From NCBI RefSeq assembly GCF_008041945.1, contig NZ_VKAD01000001.1, positions 1,426,001 to 1,490,000 of the forward strand: a DNA stretch of 64,000 bases, read 5' to 3'. The DNA comes from Reinekea thalattae (lineage in GTDB: Bacteria; Pseudomonadota; Gammaproteobacteria; Pseudomonadales; Natronospirillaceae). Both the position numbers and the translations under genes were made by a program. Positions 46,017-55,532 of this stretch are shown here, one piece after another. Position 1 is the first letter of the stretch, and each line of letters opens with the position of its first letter. The notes beneath the pieces are model-generated. The model had not been told where the DNA came from. It saw nothing but the letters and a program-made list of their open reading frames with translations, and did not search any database.

Positions 46017-46859
46017 ATGCAAGTTGTCGACAACCTTAATGACCTTAGAGACAAGCTCAGCCAAGTTCGAGCACAGGGCAAGCGCATTGCTTTTGTGCCA
46101 ACCATGGGCAATTTACATCAAGGGCATTTAAGCCTGATAAAAAAAGCTAAGCAGCATGCCGACTTTGTTGTCGCCTCTATTTTTATTAACCCAACTCAGT
46201 TTGGTGAATCTGAAGATATCGACAACTATCCCAAGACCTTAGAAGAAGACAAAAAACATCTGATAGAAGATGGTTGCCAGCTGCTGTATTTGCCGAATAA
46301 ACAAATCATGTACCCGCAACCAGATCTGACCCGAGTTCAGGTCAACCACATCACCACCTTGCATTGTGGTGCCAGCCGTCCTGGGCACTTTGTCGGCGTC
46401 GCGACAGTGGTACTTAAGTTTTTTAATCAGGTACAACCGGATGTCGCTGTTTTTGGTCTAAAAGATTTCCAGCAATTCCGCGTTATTGAAATGATGGCAG
46501 AAAATCTATTTTTGCCCATTGAGATTATCGGCGTGGATACCGGCCGAGCCGAAGATGGTTTGGCCTACAGCTCACGCAACAACTACCTAACAGCAGCAGA
46601 GCGAGAAACCGCACCCACGCTATACGCCACCTTACAAAAGGCAGCAGCGCAAATTCAACAGGGTGACAGCTTTGATCAGATTATTCGTCAGGCCAAAGAG
46701 GCTTTGCACCAAGCCGGAATGACGCCAGATTACTTCAACATCAGTCGACAGCTTGATTTAGAGCCCGCCAGTGAAGAGGATTCGAAACTGGTCATTTTGG
46801 CGGCCGCCTTTCTTGGTAAGGCTCGATTGATCGATAATATCTGCCTTACCCGCTCATAG
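46017..46859 (+). CDS. panC: Pantothenate synthetase
   Basis: A 280-residue ligase that joins pantoate to beta-alanine with ATP. The HIGH-like motif is VPTMGNLHQGHLSLI, followed by INPTQFGESEDIDNYP, VFGLKDFQQFRVIEMM and YSSRNNYL. It lies 71 bp after panB on the same strand. Confidence 0.96.
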   Translation: MQVVDNLNDLRDKLSQVRAQGKRIAFVPTMGNLHQGHLSLIKKAKQHADFVVASIFINPTQFGESEDIDNYPKTLEEDKKHLIEDGCQLLYLPNKQIMYPQPDLTRVQVNHITTLHCGASRPGHFVGVATVVLKFFNQVQPDVAVFGLKDFQQFRVIEMMAENLFLPIEIIGVDTGRAEDGLAYSSRNNYLTAAERETAPTLYATLQKAAAQIQQGDSFDQIIRQAKEALHQAGMTPDYFNISRQLDLEPASEEDSKLVILAAAFLGKARLIDNICLTRS

Positions 46860-47063
46860 AATAATTATTATGACGATTACTCAATAGTTTGATTTCAATC
46901 CGATGACAAATCCGTAAAATAGCGCAGCTCAATTATGATCAATTCATGGCGTTGTATTTAATCCGGCTGTTATTTTTATTGGATAGCCGTTTATAACGAT
47001 AAAAACGAATACACCCCACACTGAATGCGCTGTATCCACATGAGTGCTGTTAAGGAGACTACT

Positions 47064-47447
47064 ATGGATCTCATCATGTTAAAGGCCAAGCTGCATAAAG
47101 CTCGCGTCACGCATACCATGCCCGACTACGAAGGCTCGTGCGCCATCAGTGGCGACCTATTGGATCTAGCCGGCATCCACGAATATGAGCAAATACAGAT
47201 ATACAACCTCAGCAACGGCGAACGCTTTACGACCTACGCCATGCGTGAAAAGGAAGGCGAAGGCATTATTTCGGTCAATGGCGCGGCAGCATTAAAAGCC
47301 AAGGTCAGCGACCGGCTAATCATCTGTGCTTACGCTAACTTTAGCAGTGAAGAAATAGAAGGCTTTAAACCCTGCACTCTTTACATGAGCTCCGACAACT
47401 CCATTAGCCATACGGCCAACGCAGTACCAGAACAGGCGATTTCCTAA
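47064..47447 (+). CDS. panD: Aspartate 1-decarboxylase proenzyme
   Basis: About 127 residues. Start at ATG 47064 behind AAGGAG. The family N-terminus [25 protein letters not shown] is clear; the self-cleavage site is Gly-Ser in YEGSC, giving the pyruvoyl group. It supplies beta-alanine for PanC. It follows panC after a 204-bp gap in which no terminator was recognised. Confidence 0.96.
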   Translation: MDLIMLKAKLHKARVTHTMPDYEGSCAISGDLLDLAGIHEYEQIQIYNLSNGERFTTYAMREKEGEGIISVNGAAALKAKVSDRLIICAYANFSSEEIEGFKPCTLYMSSDNSISHTANAVPEQAIS

Positions 47448-47531
47448 CATTATTGTTCGTATTGAACAGCTTTATTAATAAAATCCGTTAACTGGAACTC
47501 ATTTTAAAGAAAATATATATGATCGCCTTGC

Positions 47532-47558
47532 GTAGGTTAAATCAAGCATCTAACCTAC
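47532..47558 (+). terminator. Hairpin after panD
   Basis: Eight-bp arms GTAGGTTA (47532-47539) and TAACCTAC (47551-47558), 11-nt loop, about 85 bp after panD and 113 bp before the pilin gene. T-rich sequence follows only weakly. Confidence 0.5.
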
Positions 47559-47670
47559 CTGCTTAAAGTAATTTCTTAACTTTGGCCTCGGCCGAATCAA
47601 AATAACTGGTTAAACAACTACGATCAGACCTAACCGTTTGCTCAACCGATATAAACAGGGAATAGATAGA

Positions 47671-48183
47671 ATGAAAAAACAAGCTGGCTTCACGCTTATT
47701 GAATTAATTATGGTAATCGTTGTTCTTGGCATTTTAACGGCCATTGCCTTACCTCGTATTGCTGACCTGAGTGGCGAAGCTGAAAAAGCAACGGCTCAAG
47801 GTGCCTTAGCTGCGGTTAAATCTGCGTCTGTAATTACTCATGCTCAGTACTTAGCGGCTGGTGCAACAACAGACAGCACAGGTACTGAAACTTTATATTC
47901 AGTAGACCTTGAAGGTAAAGCAATCGAAATCATCAACGGCTACCCAGGTGCTGACACAACCAACGACGACACTGCAACATCAGCTGCGCCTGCGAGTATC
48001 TGTGTTGCCGCTGGCATCAGTGACGACTTTAGCTGTACAACCGATTCAGCTGGCACAACCGTTACCGTCACTACTACTCAAGGTAACTGTAAATTTACTT
48101 ATGCTGAAGCAGCAGACAGCAGCTCTTCGCCTGAGATTAGTACAGACGTTCTTGACGTTGATACGAACAACACTTGCGGTTAA
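47671..48183 (+). CDS. mshA: MSHA-type major pilin
   Basis: About 170 residues. The ATG at 47671 gives a short prepilin leader (MKKQAG) cut before FTLIELIMVIVVLGILTAIALPRI, with the required Glu at +5. The rest is low in charge, Ser/Thr rich, with several Cys (CVAAG, DFSCTT, GNCKFTY, NTCG). It starts a set with order A-C-D-O-P-Q, as in Vibrio/Shewanella msh loci, so it is the likely main subunit of a type IV pilus or a pseudopilin. A hairpin after the gene suggests it is made in excess of the minor pilins. Confidence 0.85.
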   Translation: MKKQAGFTLIELIMVIVVLGILTAIALPRIADLSGEAEKATAQGALAAVKSASVITHAQYLAAGATTDSTGTETLYSVDLEGKAIEIINGYPGADTTNDDTATSAAPASICVAAGISDDFSCTTDSAGTTVTVTTTQGNCKFTYAEAADSSSSPEISTDVLDVDTNNTCG

Positions 48184-48195
48184 TAACCGCTGACT

Positions 48196-48222
48196 AGGCG
48201 AAGCATTGTTGTTTCGCCTTTC
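48196..48222 (+). terminator. Attenuator between mshA and mshC
   Basis: Seven-bp arms AGGCGAA (48196-48202) and TTCGCCT (48213-48219), then TTC. It lies 13 bp after the major pilin stop and would let part of transcription stop there. Confidence 0.65.
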
Positions 48223-48254
48223 ATTAGTTAACACTACTATTGTTAGTTAAAACT

Positions 48255-48785
48255 ATGCATAAAAACCGAGGCTTTACGCTGGTTGAACTGGTTGTCGTGA
48301 TGATTATTCTCGGCATACTTTCAGCTTTTGCGTTACCTCGGTTTTTTTCGACCTCGACATTCCAAAATTCATTTGACCAGTCAGACTTTATTAATGCGCT
48401 CGATTGGACAAAAAACCGCGCTGTTACCGCCCATTGCAGCTATGAAATGCGACTGACTGACCAAGGCTGGTCTGTGTATCGAGATAACGACTGCTCGACT
48501 CAATTGACCGAAGTTGGCTGCACCAGCTCACTAAAAATGGTCGGCCCGGTCAACAATAGCCTTGCCTCAGCCTTATCGGGTACTTACCCAACCGTGAGCA
48601 GTGCAAATAGTCCATTGCGATTAATCTATTTAGCCACCGGTGAATTAGCCGTGAGCAACAGTTTAGCCAGTGACAGCTGTACCGATTTACCAACCAGCTT
48701 GACCGCCAGCCGTGGTACCATCAACCTAGAGTCAAACAGAACGCTTTCTTACGATGAAGCCACTGCCTATGTTGAAATCCAATAG
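48255..48785 (+). CDS. mshC: MSHA minor pilin MshC-like
   Basis: About 176 residues, start at ATG 48255. The prepilin motif is NRG|FTLVELVVVMIILGILSAFALPRFF, followed by DFINALDWTKNRAVTAHC, typical of MshC/FimT-like minor pilins. Four or more Cys residues may form disulfides in the periplasm. It overlaps the beginning of the next gene. Confidence 0.8.
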   Translation: MHKNRGFTLVELVVVMIILGILSAFALPRFFSTSTFQNSFDQSDFINALDWTKNRAVTAHCSYEMRLTDQGWSVYRDNDCSTQLTEVGCTSSLKMVGPVNNSLASALSGTYPTVSSANSPLRLIYLATGELAVSNSLASDSCTDLPTSLTASRGTINLESNRTLSYDEATAYVEIQ

Positions 48786-49380
48786 TTCCTCTTTGCTGCC
48801 AGCACACCCTAACAAGCGATTACAAACAGGACTGACACTCATCGAGCTGATCATCGCCATTGTTATTATTTCCATTGCCGCAGTTGCCATTTCTGCCACA
48901 CTCGGCCGACAGGTACTGTTTAATGTCGACCCGATGTTACAAAGCCAAGCTCAGCTATTGGCTCGCAGCTACTTACAGGAAGTCAGCAGCAAAGCTTTTT
49001 TTGACCCCAGTAACGACCCGCGTTTGCAATCTGGTTTAACTCAGGCAGAAGTCAGTGCCGCACTTTTGGATCAAAGCCAGTCGGCCAGTTCAAACAACCG
49101 CAGTACTTGGGACAACCTTTACGAATATCATGACTATAGCGATAACATCCGAGACATAAACGGTAATCTCATTACCGAACTGGCGGCTTACCAGGTTGCG
49201 ATCGATATCGATGTCAGTGCTGGGCTGACACTCGACACGCTCAGTAACAGCAGTACTTGCCCTGCTACGATTGCGCGTATCGACATCAGCGTCACCGACC
49301 CAAGTAACCAAGTCACTCGCTTAAGTGGTTACCGTACTGCCTATTGGGATGAATCCACCTATTGGGCAGGAGGCTGTTAG
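48769..49380 (+). CDS. mshD: MSHA minor pilin MshD-like
   Basis: About 203 residues; ATG 48769 is chosen (an ATG at 48754 is also possible). A longer leader precedes the cleavage site QTG|LTLIELIIAIVIISIAAVA. Overlap with mshC suggests coupled translation. The mature domain has QAQLLARSYLQEVSSKAFFD, as in MshD. Confidence 0.8.
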   Translation: MLKSNSSSLLPAHPNKRLQTGLTLIELIIAIVIISIAAVAISATLGRQVLFNVDPMLQSQAQLLARSYLQEVSSKAFFDPSNDPRLQSGLTQAEVSAALLDQSQSASSNNRSTWDNLYEYHDYSDNIRDINGNLITELAAYQVAIDIDVSAGLTLDTLSNSSTCPATIARIDISVTDPSNQVTRLSGYRTAYWDESTYWAGGC

Positions 49381-49381
49381 C

Positions 49382-50236
49382 ATGCACACAATGCGTAACA
49401 AGGGCTTCACCCTGATTGAATTAATTATTGTTATTGTCATTGCTGGCATTTTAAGTGTTGTTATTGCGCCACTGATCGGCAATCGGTTTTCTGCTGCCTA
49501 TCAATCAACCCAACGTGCCTACTGGGTACAACAAGCAGAACAAGCCTTTATTCAAATACGCCGCGATCTAGCCAACAGTGTGCCCAACTCAGTTTTTATC
49601 GCCGACAGTAATGACAGCAACGTCGAGTTTTTAACCGCTCCGGCAACCATCAGTGCTTACGCTATACGCTACCGCAATAGCGCCAATGCGCCTTACGATC
49701 ATCTGAGTCTTTATAACGACAACAGCTTCGATACTTTTGTCGATGTCAGTGAAGTACCAGCTTACATCAGCATTAATACCGAAAACGCTGATGACCTGCG
49801 AGACCAAGCCGGTAATCTTAACTCGTTAGGCAGTGACATTTCGGTGGCTCAAATTGCCAGCGCCAGCACTGGCACTGCAGAAAACGGCAGCCCTATTACA
49901 ACGATCACGCTTTCCAGTTCGCATTCTTTTAGTGGCCATTCACCCTATTACCGAGGCTATTTTTTTGATGGCCCAGTTGGCTATCAATGCGATACCACAA
50001 ACGGCTACCTGTACCGTTATGCTGACTACAGCTCGATAGACCCTTTATCCAGCTTTACCACCCGCACCTTAAACGCGCGCCAAGATCGTATTATTAGCCG
50101 ATTAAAGAGTTGTGCTTTCTCGATTGTTGAAGGCGGTGTTTACAGCCCGCCGGTATTACAAATCAGCATTGAAGTTGGCGATGACAACGAGAGCGTGCAA
50201 TTAATCGAGACGATTTTACTGAGCAATGCGTCATGA
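49382..50236 (+). CDS. mshO: MSHA minor pilin MshO-like
   Basis: About 284 residues. ATG 49382 has AGGAGG about 9 nt upstream, directly after the mshD stop. Prepilin site NKG|FTLIELIIVIVIAGILSVVIAPLI. The mature region with AYWVQQAEQAFIQIRRDLANSVPNSVF fits MshO/PilW-type proteins. The end overlaps mshP by ATGA. Confidence 0.82.
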   Translation: MHTMRNKGFTLIELIIVIVIAGILSVVIAPLIGNRFSAAYQSTQRAYWVQQAEQAFIQIRRDLANSVPNSVFIADSNDSNVEFLTAPATISAYAIRYRNSANAPYDHLSLYNDNSFDTFVDVSEVPAYISINTENADDLRDQAGNLNSLGSDISVAQIASASTGTAENGSPITTITLSSSHSFSGHSPYYRGYFFDGPVGYQCDTTNGYLYRYADYSSIDPLSSFTTRTLNARQDRIISRLKSCAFSIVEGGVYSPPVLQISIEVGDDNESVQLIETILLSNAS

Positions 50237-50700
50237 ATGAGCCCACTCCAGCGATAGATTTTTGCCGAATAAAAACAGCCAACGGCCGCCCACCAAAGGC
50301 CAACCAGCAACAGGGCATTGCATTAGTAGCGGCGATTTTTTTAATGATCGTTCTTGGCTCTGCGGTCATTCTTTTAAGCACGCTCAGCTTACGTAATGCT
50401 GAACAAACCACGCAAAGCCTATTACAGATGCGCGCACAGCAAGCCGTTGCCGCGGCACAAGAATATGCTGTACAACAATTGATTAAAACCGATGGCGCCG
50501 CCTGCGCCAGCATTGATGGCAACAGTCTTTCGATCGATGCATTCAGTGAATTTAACATCAACATTGAATGCACCGGCTACCAATACGACGGCGCATCGCA
50601 AACAATATGGCTCTATAATTTATATGCCAGCGCAGAATACGGCAGCATCGACAACCCTGATTATGTTTGGTCAGAGCTGGAATTTTCCGTTGAATTTTAA
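50233..50700 (+). CDS. mshP: MSHA biogenesis protein MshP-like
   Basis: A 155-residue protein with a long polar leader and then QQGIALVAAIFLMIVLGSAVILL. It lacks the usual Glu at +5, as PilX/MshP proteins do. SLRNAEQTTQSLLQMRAQQAVAAAQEYA follows. It is coupled to mshO by 4-bp overlap. Confidence 0.82.
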   Translation: MNEPTPAIDFCRIKTANGRPPKANQQQGIALVAAIFLMIVLGSAVILLSTLSLRNAEQTTQSLLQMRAQQAVAAAQEYAVQQLIKTDGAACASIDGNSLSIDAFSEFNINIECTGYQYDGASQTIWLYNLYASAEYGSIDNPDYVWSELEFSVEF

Positions 50701-50754
50701 CCCCTGTTTTGTACGCCTTGTTACGTGCAGCCAAAGTGAGTGCTAACGTCTTTC

Positions 50755-53700
50755 ATGAAACAGCTAACCCTTATGTCATCGGCTTATCTAGCCCGCCTAT
50801 TTTCACTGCTGATGTTTGTGCTGGCCTCAACTACGTCGGCAGACTCGGCATTTTTCCAACTCAATGAAAGCACCAATTGGGATGGCAGTTCTGGCGAAAT
50901 TGTCGATACGCTGACCAACTACAGTTCGGCTAGACGCATTGGCGACGCGCAAATTATTAGCGACTCCGATGCCTCAGCTTGCCTCGCCGGTTTCATTCCT
51001 GAAAACTCGAACTCCAGCCAAGATGCCATCGATACTGGCGTTGACATCGACGATGATATTGGCGACCAAGGCACTATTATGTTTTGGTATAAAAGCGAGG
51101 ATGACGATGAAAACCGTCGCTTATTCGATGCTTCAACAGACAGCAAATATTTTTATCTTTTTTTAGATGACGACAACGAGCTGGAATTTAAACTGGAAGA
51201 TTCTGACGATGAAGATTTCACCATCTCTTCCGATGACTTCGACTCTGAACAATGGAACCATATTGCCGTCACTTGGGACCTCGATAACGATGAGCTAGTG
51301 CTCTACATAAACGGTAATCAAGAAGATAATGACGATATCGACAGTAACGGTGAATTAGGCAACCTCAGCACGCTGTACATCGGTGACAACCGGCAGACTT
51401 CCAATATTGTCGGCACTGACAATTCCGCCACTGGCTACTTTGATGACATTCGCATTATCGACCGCGCGCTTGATGAAGACGAGATAGAAGATTACGCCGA
51501 CGCCAATCGTAACTGTGGCGGTAGCGGCGGCGGTGACGATGGCGATAATGACGCCGACGACCTGACTCAGCCGTTGGCTTTCTTTGAACTCAGCGAAACT
51601 GCCGCTTGGTCTGGCTCATCCGGCGAAATCATCGACTCTACTGGTAATTACAACAACGCCGTACAGGTTGGTGACGCACAAATTGAAACGCAGGCGGATG
51701 CTTCCGCCTGCCTTGCTGGCTACATTCCAAGCAACACCGATAACAGCCAAGATGCCATCCATACTTATATTGATATCGACGATAACGTTGGTAACCAAGG
51801 CAGCATTATGTTTTGGTACAAAACCACAAGCGATGAAAATAATCGTCGACTGTTCGATGCCAGTACCAACAGTAAATATTTTTATCTAGTTATGGACGAT
51901 AACGACAACCTCGAATTTAAGTTAGAGGACGATGATGATGATGACTTTGCTGTCGACACAAACAGTATCAACTCCTACGATTGGAATCACATTACCGTCA
52001 CTTGGGATTTTGACGATGAAACTATCGCCATCTATGTTAATGGCGTCTTACAAGACAGTGATAGTTTTAGCAGCAGCGGCGATATTGCCGAATTAAATAC
52101 GCTGTACTTTGGCGACAACCGAACCACCTCAAACATTGTCGGCACCAATGATTCTGCCGCTGGCTATTTTGATGATATCCGTATTTTTGATACCGCCTTA
52201 GAGAGCGATGAAGTTGCTGGCTTCGCCGCCCTTACACGCAGTTGCAGTGATACGCCTGTTATTTTAATCCCGCCAATTGCCGCCTTTGAACTAAGTGAAA
52301 CGGCCGATTGGAACGGCACAGCTGGTGAAGTCATCGACAGTACAGGTAACTTTACCAGCGCGATGCAAATTGGCGACGCTCAGATCGCTAACGACAGTTA
52401 CCAAGAAGCTTCCGCCTGCCTAGCGGGTTATATCCCTAACAACAGAAACACCACTCAAGACGCCATCGATACGGGCATTAATATCAACGATGACATTGGC
52501 AATAAAGGCACTATTTTATTTTGGTATCGCAGCGTCGCAAACTCTGGCGACAACCGTTTGTTTGATGCCTCACTCGGCAATAAATATTTTTATATGGCAA
52601 TCAGCAGCGACGATATTGTCGACTTCAAACTGGAAGACGATGCCGATGATGATTACAACGTGACTTCAATTTCCGGCATCGAATTACAGCAGTGGAATCA
52701 CATCGGTGTGACTTGGGATCTCGATAATGACCAGATGGAAATGTACATCAACGGTAATCTCACCAGTCGAGTTTCGTTTAACAGCAGCGGTAGCATTGCC
52801 GACTTCAACAGCCTCTACTTTGGCGATAACAGACTCATTTCGCCAATTATTGGTACCGACAATTCTGCGCATGGCTATTTTGACGACATCTATATTTTCG
52901 ATTCTGTCTTAAGCGACGAAAATGTCGATGAGTATGCATCGGTGTTGCGTGACTGTACGGTTAGCGACAGCACGATTCATCACTACGAATTAGATCGTGA
53001 CTTTTACCAAGGGCTGACTTGCGAGCCATTAAACGTCACAGTACGCGCTTGCTTAGACGAAAGCTGTAGCCAACAAACCAGTGAATTAATCAGCACCAGC
53101 TTTTTGCCAACTTCGGGCTGGAATGGTTCCAATACCAAAACCGAATACAGCAGCGGCTCTTCTTTCGAATTTCAGCGCACCACTGCCTCGACCTATAGTT
53201 TCGACATTAGCAGTTCGTCACCGGCGTTAGACTCATCGGTCAGCGATTATTTGCGCTGCTTTGTCGGTGGTATCGAACAATCCAATTGCCAGGTTGAATT
53301 TGTTGATGCCGGTTATCGCTTCTTTGAAGCGGCCAGTGGCAGCAGCAGCGTTTCGTTTATCGATTTAATTGCCGCTGACACTTCCGACACTCTTTATTTG
53401 CGAGCAACTCAAACCGATGAAAGCACAGGCCAGTGCGTTAACGTGCAGACCAGTAACATCGAAGTCGCTTCCGAGATCGGCACCAGTTGCAGCAGCACCG
53501 ATTCCTGTGTTGCTGGCGAACAGGTTATTTGGAACCAAAGCTCAGATATCGCACTTGCCAATCCAACTGACCAACAGAGCGGCAGTGATTATTCTGACAT
53601 TGATATCAGCTTTGGCAGTAACGACACCGCAGCCTTTACGCTCACCGCACCCGATGTTGGTATTCAACCACTGACTATTCGCAGCGAGATTCTCGATGTC

Positions 53701-55155
53701 GATGGTAATGCAACCGGTGAATACATCGAAGGTAGCGTCAGCTTACGCGTGCGGCCTGCCAGCTTGGTGATTCAACAAACCGATGTCGATAACGCCGATT
53801 TTTGGACCGCTGGTAACGACTTCGGCGTCACCATTAGCGGCCTCGACGTAAACGGCAACGCCACCAAGAGCTTTGGTCGAATTAACGATCTATACAGCGT
53901 CGACTGGACAGGCTCGAGCGTTGCCGACCCGGTTGGTGGCAGTCTCGGTGCAATTATTGGCGGTGATTCAAGTGACGACTGGAGCTCTGTTGACCTTGCC
54001 AGTGGCACAGGTATTAGTGGCAGCGACGGCATTACCGAGTCGATCAACGCCGACATCCAATACCAAGAGGTTGGTATGGTTAATCTAGTGGCTACCATCG
54101 AGAACTATTTGGGCTCCGACTTCGACGTCACCAGTGCCGACAAACTGACTGGCCCATCAATACCGGCCTACCTCAATGCTGAGCAGATCGACAGCGCCAT
54201 ATGGGGCAGCGAAGACGACAACATTTACCAAGGGCAAAGCGCTGAACTGAGTGAGTTAAGTTTCTCCGTGCAGGCCTATTCTTCGACCGGTACCTTGCTG
54301 ACCAACTATGTTGGCGATTACGTTGATTTTAATACCGGCTTAGACGACGCCTTGAGTAAACCCGATAGCCAAGCGCTTGTCGGTGGCGATATTGAAACAG
54401 GTCAACTCACTTGGCAGGTATCGAACGACGGCACGTTAGCCGAAGGCGACGGTGATGGCACCATTACCTTAACGGCAAACAATGTCGATCTTTTATGGCC
54501 ACGCAACATCGCCGGAGCGAGCGTGAACGACATCGCTACCGATATCTCGCAACTCGATCTACTCAGTAGCGCGCTCACCGATGCCGATGGCGTCTGTGTT
54601 AAAAATTCAGCCAGCGAGACTGACTGTGAAGCACTCAGCGTACAGCTGGAACCACGCACACTCTATTTTGTTCGCGCCAATCTACCGGACACCGTTGCCG
54701 GCGGTTACTACGAAGCCGACATCGACATAACCTTGGAAGCCTTGTCGCTGGACAGCAACGGCGATTTTAGCTGGAGTACATTAAGCACCGATAACGACCT
54801 CGCCAGCGATACGTTTTATGGCTTAGACTTCGATAGCAGTGTGCATGGCTGTACTTTGGCATCACAATCAGATTCGGAAGCGGCCTGCTTGTTACTCGCG
54901 CAAAGCGCCATCTATTACGGCCCTGATGGAACGGGTGATTACATGAGCGCAGGAGAAGCCTTATTCCGCGTTTATTCCAGTGATCCACTCACAGGCTTGG
55001 CTGAATTACAGCTCGATGCGCCGCACTGGCTAACATGGGATTGGTCGGGCGATGCCAGCATTGAACTGGATTACACGCTAGACAGTACTGTCATTTTGTT
55101 TGGTGAGTACCAAGGTCGACCACCGGTACTGTTTACTCGGCCAAGTTATCGGTAA
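50755..55155 (+). CDS. mshQ: MshQ-like secreted protein with three LamG-like repeats
   Basis: About 1466 residues with a signal peptide (LARLFSLLMFVLASTTSA). Three repeats of about 235 residues follow, each starting F-x-L-[NS]-E-[ST]-x-x-W-[DSN]-G (FFQLNES, FFELSET, AFELSET) and containing GYFDDI; they are LamG/concanavalin-like sheets, with acidic Asp-rich loops that may bind calcium. From about residue 740 the MshQ-type (DUF6701) region follows to the end. It is the last gene of the pilin set and the likely surface or tip adhesin. ATG 50755 is used; GTG 50740 is possible. Confidence 0.85.
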   Translation: MKQLTLMSSAYLARLFSLLMFVLASTTSADSAFFQLNESTNWDGSSGEIVDTLTNYSSARRIGDAQIISDSDASACLAGFIPENSNSSQDAIDTGVDIDDDIGDQGTIMFWYKSEDDDENRRLFDASTDSKYFYLFLDDDNELEFKLEDSDDEDFTISSDDFDSEQWNHIAVTWDLDNDELVLYINGNQEDNDDIDSNGELGNLSTLYIGDNRQTSNIVGTDNSATGYFDDIRIIDRALDEDEIEDYADANRNCGGSGGGDDGDNDADDLTQPLAFFELSETAAWSGSSGEIIDSTGNYNNAVQVGDAQIETQADASACLAGYIPSNTDNSQDAIHTYIDIDDNVGNQGSIMFWYKTTSDENNRRLFDASTNSKYFYLVMDDNDNLEFKLEDDDDDDFAVDTNSINSYDWNHITVTWDFDDETIAIYVNGVLQDSDSFSSSGDIAELNTLYFGDNRTTSNIVGTNDSAAGYFDDIRIFDTALESDEVAGFAALTRSCSDTPVILIPPIAAFELSETADWNGTAGEVIDSTGNFTSAMQIGDAQIANDSYQEASACLAGYIPNNRNTTQDAIDTGININDDIGNKGTILFWYRSVANSGDNRLFDASLGNKYFYMAISSDDIVDFKLEDDADDDYNVTSISGIELQQWNHIGVTWDLDNDQMEMYINGNLTSRVSFNSSGSIADFNSLYFGDNRLISPIIGTDNSAHGYFDDIYIFDSVLSDENVDEYASVLRDCTVSDSTIHHYELDRDFYQGLTCEPLNVTVRACLDESCSQQTSELISTSFLPTSGWNGSNTKTEYSSGSSFEFQRTTASTYSFDISSSSPALDSSVSDYLRCFVGGIEQSNCQVEFVDAGYRFFEAASGSSSVSFIDLIAADTSDTLYLRATQTDESTGQCVNVQTSNIEVASEIGTSCSSTDSCVAGEQVIWNQSSDIALANPTDQQSGSDYSDIDISFGSNDTAAFTLTAPDVGIQPLTIRSEILDVDGNATGEYIEGSVSLRVRPASLVIQQTDVDNADFWTAGNDFGVTISGLDVNGNATKSFGRINDLYSVDWTGSSVADPVGGSLGAIIGGDSSDDWSSVDLASGTGISGSDGITESINADIQYQEVGMVNLVATIENYLGSDFDVTSADKLTGPSIPAYLNAEQIDSAIWGSEDDNIYQGQSAELSELSFSVQAYSSTGTLLTNYVGDYVDFNTGLDDALSKPDSQALVGGDIETGQLTWQVSNDGTLAEGDGDGTITLTANNVDLLWPRNIAGASVNDIATDISQLDLLSSALTDADGVCVKNSASETDCEALSVQLEPRTLYFVRANLPDTVAGGYYEADIDITLEALSLDSNGDFSWSTLSTDNDLASDTFYGLDFDSSVHGCTLASQSDSEAACLLLAQSAIYYGPDGTGDYMSAGEALFRVYSSDPLTGLAELQLDAPHWLTWDWSGDASIELDYTLDSTVILFGEYQGRPPVLFTRPSYR

Positions 55156-55184
55156 ACACCAAACGCACGATAAGATATGAAACC

Positions 55185-55532
55185 TTAAGCAGCTCGTTCC
55201 AACAGCATTGGCCACAACTGCAAGTGGCTTTGCTGTTCGCTATCAAAACGCAACAAACCATCGTAATCGAATCCACGCCAACTCGATAAATATCGACGCA
55301 CGCGACCAATACCCTCTGTGCGCTCGGCAATGAGTGCAAAGGCGCCGCGCTGATCTTCCAGATACCAATACAGCTGCTGCTCCAATACTCGCAATTCTGC
55401 ACGCCGCAGATCGTCGATATCGACACAGGTGAGTGCGCCATTACTACGCCGATGGATCAGCTGCCCGTCTTTAATATCAACACAGGCCAACATCACTTCA
55501 GGTTGTTTTACAGTACGCCTAAAAAACATCAT
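55185..55532 (-). CDS. Small protein of unknown function coupled to motY
   Basis: A 115-residue protein not recognised. It begins MMFFRRTVKQPEVMLACVDIKDG, is charged and has no signal peptide or membrane segment. Its ATG overlaps the motY stop (TAATG), with GAGG about 8 nt upstream inside motY, so the two are translated together. The composition is rich in Leu, Arg and Gln (ELRVLEQQLYWYLEDQRG). The function is unknown. It is convergent with mshQ. Confidence 0.7.
   Translation of the reverse strand: MMFFRRTVKQPEVMLACVDIKDGQLIHRRSNGALTCVDIDDLRRAELRVLEQQLYWYLEDQRGAFALIAERTEGIGRVRRYLSSWRGFDYDGLLRFDSEQQSHLQLWPMLLERAA

Noticed and set aside
55133-55441. Second minus-strand frame under the motY-coupled gene
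   Set aside because: It overlaps the better supported 115-residue frame and the mshQ end, with no coupling signal.
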